Assembly (NCBI GenBank): GCA_039028695.1 | Contig: JBCCHN010000114.1 | Coordinates: 1-16,979 of the forward strand | DNA length: 16,979 bases | Direction: 5' to 3' | Origin: JANQKX01 sp039028695 | GTDB lineage: Bacteria; Pseudomonadota; Alphaproteobacteria; Kiloniellales; Kiloniellaceae | Shown: piece after piece, positions 13,948 to 16,979 of the stretch | Position numbering within the stretch: the stretch's first letter is position 1 | How the letters are laid out: every line of letters starts with the position of its first letter | Notes under the pieces: model-generated | What the model was told of the DNA's origin: nothing | Seen by the model: the letters and a program-made list of their open reading frames with translations, nothing else | Database searches by the model: none | Position numbers and translations under genes: made by a program

Positions 13948-15300
13948 TCACACGTTTAGCAAAAGATGCTCCCGTTCCCAAGACGAAATGACTTGCTGAT
14001 AGTTGTTCAACTCGGCCTCTTTAACCACGGTTACCGCGTCGATGAACTTTTCCGGAAAGACGCTTTTCAGGGCTCGAGTTCCGTTAAAGCGGCTGATGGC
14101 GTCATAGAGGGTGCGCGGCAGGGTGTGGGCCAGCCGGTAGGCGCTGCCCTCGATGGGAGCGCGGGGCTTCAGCTTTTCTTCAATGCCCAGGTAGCCGCAG
14201 GCCAAGGTGGCGGTCATGGCCAAATAGGGGTTGGCATCGGCACCGGCCAGGCGGTTTTCGACCCGGCGGGCACTGGGCACGGAATGGGGAACCCGCAGGC
14301 CCACGGTGCGATTGTCGTAGCCCCAGTGGGTGTTGATGGGGGCATCGGATTCAGGAATTAGGCGGCGGTAGGAGTTCACGTTGGGCGCCACCAACGGCAT
14401 CATGGCGGGCAGGTATTTTTGCAAGCCGGCGATATAATTCTTGAAGAGAGCCGTGTCCTTGCCGCTCTTGGTCGCGAAGAGATTCTTCTTGGTCTTGGCA
14501 TCCAGCAAGCTTTGGTGGATGTGCATGGAGCTGCCCGGCTCGTTTTGCATGGGTTTGGCCATGAAGGTGGCATAGACCTGATGGCGCAAGCCCGCCTCAC
14601 GAACGGTGCGCTTAAACAAAAAGGCCTGGTCGGCGAGCAAGAGGGGGTCGCCATGATTGAAGTTCATCTCCATCTGGGCGGCGCCGCCCTCGTGGGTCAA
14701 GGTGTCAACGTCGATGCCTTGGGCCTCGCAGAGGTCATAAACATCCTCGAAAAGAGGATCGAATTCGTTGACCGCGTCCAAACCATAGGCCTGTCTTGAT
14801 GTTTCTCTGCGGCCCGAGCGGCCCACCGGCGGCTCTAGGGGGTAGTCGGGATCCGTGTTGACATCGACTAGATAAAACTCCAACTCCGGGGCGACAACCG
14901 GCGTCCAGTTTTTCTCCTGATAGAGATCCAAGATTCGTTTGAGCATTTGTCGCGAGGCGATTTCCACTGAGTCTCCGTCAATAAAGCGGGCATCGCAAAT
15001 CACCTGAGCGGTGGGCTCGTCATACCAGGGAACCAGGCGGATGGAGTCCTCGTCCGGGACCAGGTAGACGTCCTGGGCCGTGGGGCTGACGACCTTGTCG
15101 TCGTAGGCGTCGTCAGGGTAGTCCCCATTCACCGTCTGAACAAAAACCGCCTCGGGGATGCGCAGGCCATTGGAGCGCATGCCGCTGATGAATTTCTTGG
15201 CGGGCAGGATCTTGCCGCGGGCCACCCCCGCCATGTCGGGGACAAGGCATTCCACCTCGTCAATACGATGTTCTTTCAAAAAGGCTTCGATGTGGTCCAT
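13948..15300 (-). CDS. Glutamine synthetase family protein, gamma-glutamylpolyamine synthetase type
   Basis: A 450-residue type I glutamine synthetase homologue of the PuuA/SpuI group, which ligates glutamate to putrescine or other amines with ATP to start polyamine catabolism. Near the N terminus CLVPDMAGVARGKILP matches the beta-grasp domain of this group. Catalytic-domain motifs follow: VAPELEFYLVD (metal-binding Glu), THEGGAAQMEMNF, PGSSMHIHQSL (ATP/metal His), NSYRRLIPESDAP, NRTVGLRVP and the metal Glu-containing ARRVENRLAGADANPYLA. The adenylylation Tyr loop of true GlnA is not evident. ATG 15300 (MDHIEAFLKEH) gives the normal family start; an in-frame ATG at 15342 adds 14 residues without a ribosome binding site. 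With the downstream aminotransferase it suggests an amine-degrading pathway. No oxidase or hydrolase for the glutamylated route is in view. Confidence 0.88.
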   Translation of the reverse strand: MDHIEAFLKEHRIDEVECLVPDMAGVARGKILPAKKFISGMRSNGLRIPEAVFVQTVNGDYPDDAYDDKVVSPTAQDVYLVPDEDSIRLVPWYDEPTAQVICDARFIDGDSVEIASRQMLKRILDLYQEKNWTPVVAPELEFYLVDVNTDPDYPLEPPVGRSGRRETSRQAYGLDAVNEFDPLFEDVYDLCEAQGIDVDTLTHEGGAAQMEMNFNHGDPLLLADQAFLFKRTVREAGLRHQVYATFMAKPMQNEPGSSMHIHQSLLDAKTKKNLFATKSGKDTALFKNYIAGLQKYLPAMMPLVAPNVNSYRRLIPESDAPINTHWGYDNRTVGLRVPHSVPSARRVENRLAGADANPYLAMTATLACGYLGIEEKLKPRAPIEGSAYRLAHTLPRTLYDAISRFNGTRALKSVFPEKFIDAVTVVKEAELNNYQQVISSWEREHLLLNV

Positions 15301-15398
15301 TTCACACCCGTTTTGCGGAGTTTTGTTACTGTGCGGCCCCATGGGGTAGCTTTGGGCCAGGCTGATTGGCCCCCAGAATACTCATGCGTGGCGTTCGA

Positions 15399-16349
15399 TC
15401 AACTGGGGCCGGCTGGTAAATGCGTCAGGGCGTAGAGGGCCACCGCGGCCGCGTTCGAGACATTCAGACTATTGATGGGGCCCCGTGTGGGCAAGGCGGC
15501 CAACAGATCGCAGTGCTGCCGGGTCAGGCGCCGAAGGCCGGTTCCTTCCGCGCCCAACAGGACCACTAGTGGTCCGCCGGGATCGGCTTCGGCCAGGGTC
15601 TGGTCCGCTTCTCCGGCCAGGCCAATGCTCCAATAACCCGCGGTTTTCATGCGGTCCAAGGCGCGTGCCAAATTCGGCACCTGAATATAAGGGATGTGCT
15701 CCAGGGCGCCCGAGGCGGACTTGGCCAGGGTGCCGCTTTCCGAGGCGGCATGATTTTGCGGCGTGACCACAGCCTTGGCACCGAAAGCCGCGGCCGAGCG
15801 CAGGATGGCGCCCACATTGTGCGGGTCCGTGACCTGATCCAACAACAGTATAAGATCGCGGGTCTCGGCCCGGTCCCCGCTTTGGGGCGGGTTGTCGGTC
15901 AAAAAGGCCTCCAAGCTGGGCTGATCCAGGGGGCGGGTTAGCAAAGCCAGGCCTTGGTGGACAGCGCCGGCGGGCAGGGCTTCGGCAATCTCTTCCCGGC
16001 TGGACCTTTGAATGAGGGGGATCGCCCGTTGTCGGCTGGCGCCGGTCAGTGACTTATCCAAGGCGATGGCGGCTTCCTTGGTGGCCAAAAGGCCGCTTAG
16101 ATCCCGGGCCGGATTCGCCAAGGCCGCCAGCACGGGGTGGCGACCAAAAACCCAGAGGCCCGTGACCGAAGATAATGGGTTTGCGGATGGGGTTGGCCGG
16201 GTTGGGCTCCTCCGGGCGGAAGGCGCCTGGTCTCGCGGGACCCGGGCCGGGTTGGCGCCGATCTTTTTGTCTCCGGCCTTGCCAGCCCAGGCTTTGGGCG
16301 TTTTGTCGCCGCGAAATTTTGCCCCCTTGCCGGACTTGCGCTTTGCCAT
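15399..16349 (-). CDS. rlmB: 23S rRNA (guanosine-2'-O)-methyltransferase RlmB-type, SpoU family
   Basis: A 316-residue SPOUT-class methyltransferase that 2'-O-methylates a guanosine in the 23S rRNA peptidyl-transferase region (G2251 in E. coli numbering). A Lys/Arg/Pro-rich, probably disordered extension fills residues 1-62. The substrate-binding domain follows (WVFGRHPVLAAL at 66-77). The trefoil-knot motifs are complete: motif 1 LLDQVTDPHNVGAILRSA (169-186), motif 2 VVLLGAEGTGLR (262-273) and motif 3 INSLNVSNAAAVAL (292-305). AGGAT precedes the ATG by about 8 bases. The gene diverges from the tRNA-Tyr/tRNA-Gly/tuf unit. Downstream, GGGCCA/TGGCCC (15354-15372) can form a small hairpin without a U-run. 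The gene could equally be named trmH-like, but the knot motifs and location favour rlmB. Confidence 0.92.
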   Translation of the reverse strand: MAKRKSGKGAKFRGDKTPKAWAGKAGDKKIGANPARVPRDQAPSARRSPTRPTPSANPLSSVTGLWVFGRHPVLAALANPARDLSGLLATKEAAIALDKSLTGASRQRAIPLIQRSSREEIAEALPAGAVHQGLALLTRPLDQPSLEAFLTDNPPQSGDRAETRDLILLLDQVTDPHNVGAILRSAAAFGAKAVVTPQNHAASESGTLAKSASGALEHIPYIQVPNLARALDRMKTAGYWSIGLAGEADQTLAEADPGGPLVVLLGAEGTGLRRLTRQHCDLLAALPTRGPINSLNVSNAAAVALYALTHLPAGPS

Positions 16350-16451
16350 GGTATGATCCTATATTCCTACTCGGAGAGCATGGTTCTCTAAGTGCCTTTT
16401 CCGGCCAGACGAAAGTTTGAGCAGGAATAGGTGCTTTTGTCATGTTTGAAG

Positions 16452-16479
16452 TTGACACATCGGGTTAAATCAACATATT
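16452..16479 (+). promoter_or_regulatory. Sigma-70-type promoter for the tRNA-Tyr/tRNA-Gly/tuf unit
   Basis: A perfect -35 TTGACA (16452-16457) is followed after 16 bases by CATATT (16474-16479), four of six matches to the -10 consensus. The predicted start of transcription, near 16486, lies about 43 bases before tRNA-Tyr. This fits strong expression of stable RNA and EF-Tu. Confidence 0.6.
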
Positions 16480-16528
16480 TCGCTACTCCGTCGCATCGCT
16501 TGGAAGGGCGAGACGTCTGCTTGACATA

Positions 16529-16613
16529 GGAGGGGTGCCCGAGTGGCTAAAGGGGACGGGCTGTAAACCCGTTGGCATTGCCTACGTTGGTTCGAATCCA
16601 ACCCCCTCCACCA
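16529..16613 (+). tRNA. tRNA-Tyr (anticodon GTA)
   Basis: An 85-base class II tRNA. The acceptor GGAGGGG (16529-16535) pairs with CCCCTCC (16603-16609), then discriminator A and an encoded CCA. The anticodon stem ACGGG/CCCGT encloses CTGTAAA with anticodon GTA at 16563-16565. The long variable arm expected of bacterial tRNA-Tyr is present, and the T loop reads TTCGAAT. Confidence 0.98.
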
Positions 16614-16665
16614 CAGGCGGTATCACGTCTATGAAAGGCGGCTGGGCGATCGGTAGAGCTGGAGC

Positions 16666-16739
16666 GCGGGTGTAGCTCAATGGTAGAGCAGAAGCCTTCC
16701 AAGCTTACGACGGGGGTTCGATTCCCCTCACCCGCTCCA
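16666..16739 (+). tRNA. tRNA-Gly (anticodon TCC)
   Basis: A 74-base tRNA. The acceptor GCGGGTG (16666-16672) pairs with CACCCGC (16729-16735), followed by discriminator T and an encoded CCA (16737-16739). The anticodon loop CTTCCAA carries TCC at 16698-16700, reading GGA/GGG glycine codons. The D arm GCTCAATGGTAGAGC and T loop TTCGATT are standard. It sits 52 bases after tRNA-Tyr in the same transcript. Confidence 0.98.
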
Positions 16740-16790
16740 ATCCCAGCGGTCGGCGCGGTTCGGTGAAGGGATTGTATTTCTCAACGTTTT

Positions 16791-16811
16791 CAGCGCCTTA
16801 AGAGGCGGCTG
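16791..16811 (+). promoter_or_regulatory. Hairpin in the tuf leader
   Basis: CAGCGCCT (16791-16798) pairs with AGGC-G-GCTG (16803-16811), an 8-bp stem with one bulged G and a TAAG loop, 27 bases before the tuf start. It may mark the processing end between tRNA-Gly and the tuf mRNA. No regulatory function is shown. Confidence 0.35.
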
Positions 16812-16838
16812 AGGGGATCACTAGGGAAGAATTAGATC

Positions 16839-16979
16839 ATGGCGAAGGCAAAATTTGAGCGTACGAAGCCGCACTGCAATGTTGGAACGATTGGCCACGT
16901 TGACCATGGTAAGACGACTTTGACGGCGGCGATTACGAAGGTTTTGGCGGAGAGCGGTGGCGCTGAGTTTGCGGCCTAT
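16839..16979 (+). CDS. tuf: Elongation factor Tu, 5' part (runs off the window)
   Basis: The first 47 codons of EF-Tu, the GTPase that brings aminoacyl-tRNA to the ribosome. The N terminus MAKAKFERTKPHCNVGTIGH matches alphaproteobacterial EF-Tu, and the P-loop GHVDHGKT lies at about residues 19-26. The ATG at 16839 follows AGGGAAG. The frame is open to the window edge, so the gene continues to the right. Co-transcription with the two upstream tRNA genes is the usual arrangement and no terminator separates them. Translation-linked regulation is not visible. Confidence 0.98.
   Translation, partial: MAKAKFERTKPHCNVGTIGHVDHGKTTLTAAITKVLAESGGAEFAAY

Noticed and set aside
15696..15941. 81-codon plus-strand ORF
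   Set aside because: It is antisense to the conserved SPOUT domain of rlmB.
16521..16526. Perfect TTGACA directly before tRNA-Tyr
   Set aside because: A -35 here would put the -10 and start site inside the tRNA, where no good -10 exists. The promoter at 16452-16479 fits better.

Overview
The window looks like a chromosomal segment of a free-living, probably aquatic alphaproteobacterium of the Rhodospirillales type. This rests on protein character, GC-rich coding sequence, and the right-hand layout of rlmB divergent from tRNA-Tyr, tRNA-Gly and tuf, which I know from alphaproteobacteria. No insertion sequence, prophage, CRISPR array or rRNA gene is visible.

Layout. (1) 164-3254, plus strand: a kinase of the streptomycin/hydroxyurea phosphotransferase family, an AT-richer FkbM-type methyltransferase, and a class I nitronate monooxygenase. 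(2) 3251-4545, minus strand: a GNAT acetyltransferase followed by a C45-type Ntn hydrolase that is broken by one frameshift. (3) 4797-8364, plus strand: a secreted Peripla_BP_6 (Leu/Ile/Val-type) binding protein with no permease genes, then a chemoreceptor with a large all-helical sensor region resembling TorS. (4) 8390-9576, minus strand: a secreted YHS-domain protein and a glutathione S-transferase. (5) 9577-10475: a 78-codon ORF with a possible MbcA/ParS-type domain, then a stretch with a perfect 10-bp hairpin and a strong Rho-independent terminator. (6) 10476-11450, plus strand: an orphan five-bladed beta-propeller, GH43-like protein. (7) 11535-12044, minus strand: a fasciclin-domain lipoprotein with a clear terminator and, about 120 bp upstream, a perfect 19-bp tandem duplication. 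(8) 12302-15300, minus strand: a glutamine-synthetase-like gamma-glutamylpolyamine synthetase, an unlisted 41-codon ORF with a good ribosome binding site, and a class III aminotransferase of the putrescine-pyruvate type. (9) 15399-16979: rlmB on the minus strand, then a promoter, tRNA-Tyr(GTA), tRNA-Gly(TCC) and the 5' end of tuf on the plus strand.

How the genes work together. The clearest functional groups are a polyamine/amine catabolic pair, a binding-protein plus chemoreceptor pair that may sense a ligand without transporting it, and the translation block at the right edge. The rest are single metabolic or detoxification genes. The best leads for something undescribed are the binding-protein/TorS-like chemoreceptor pair with its folded intergenic leader, the 41-residue ORF inside the polyamine operon, and the ORF-plus-structured-RNA unit at 9720-10195.
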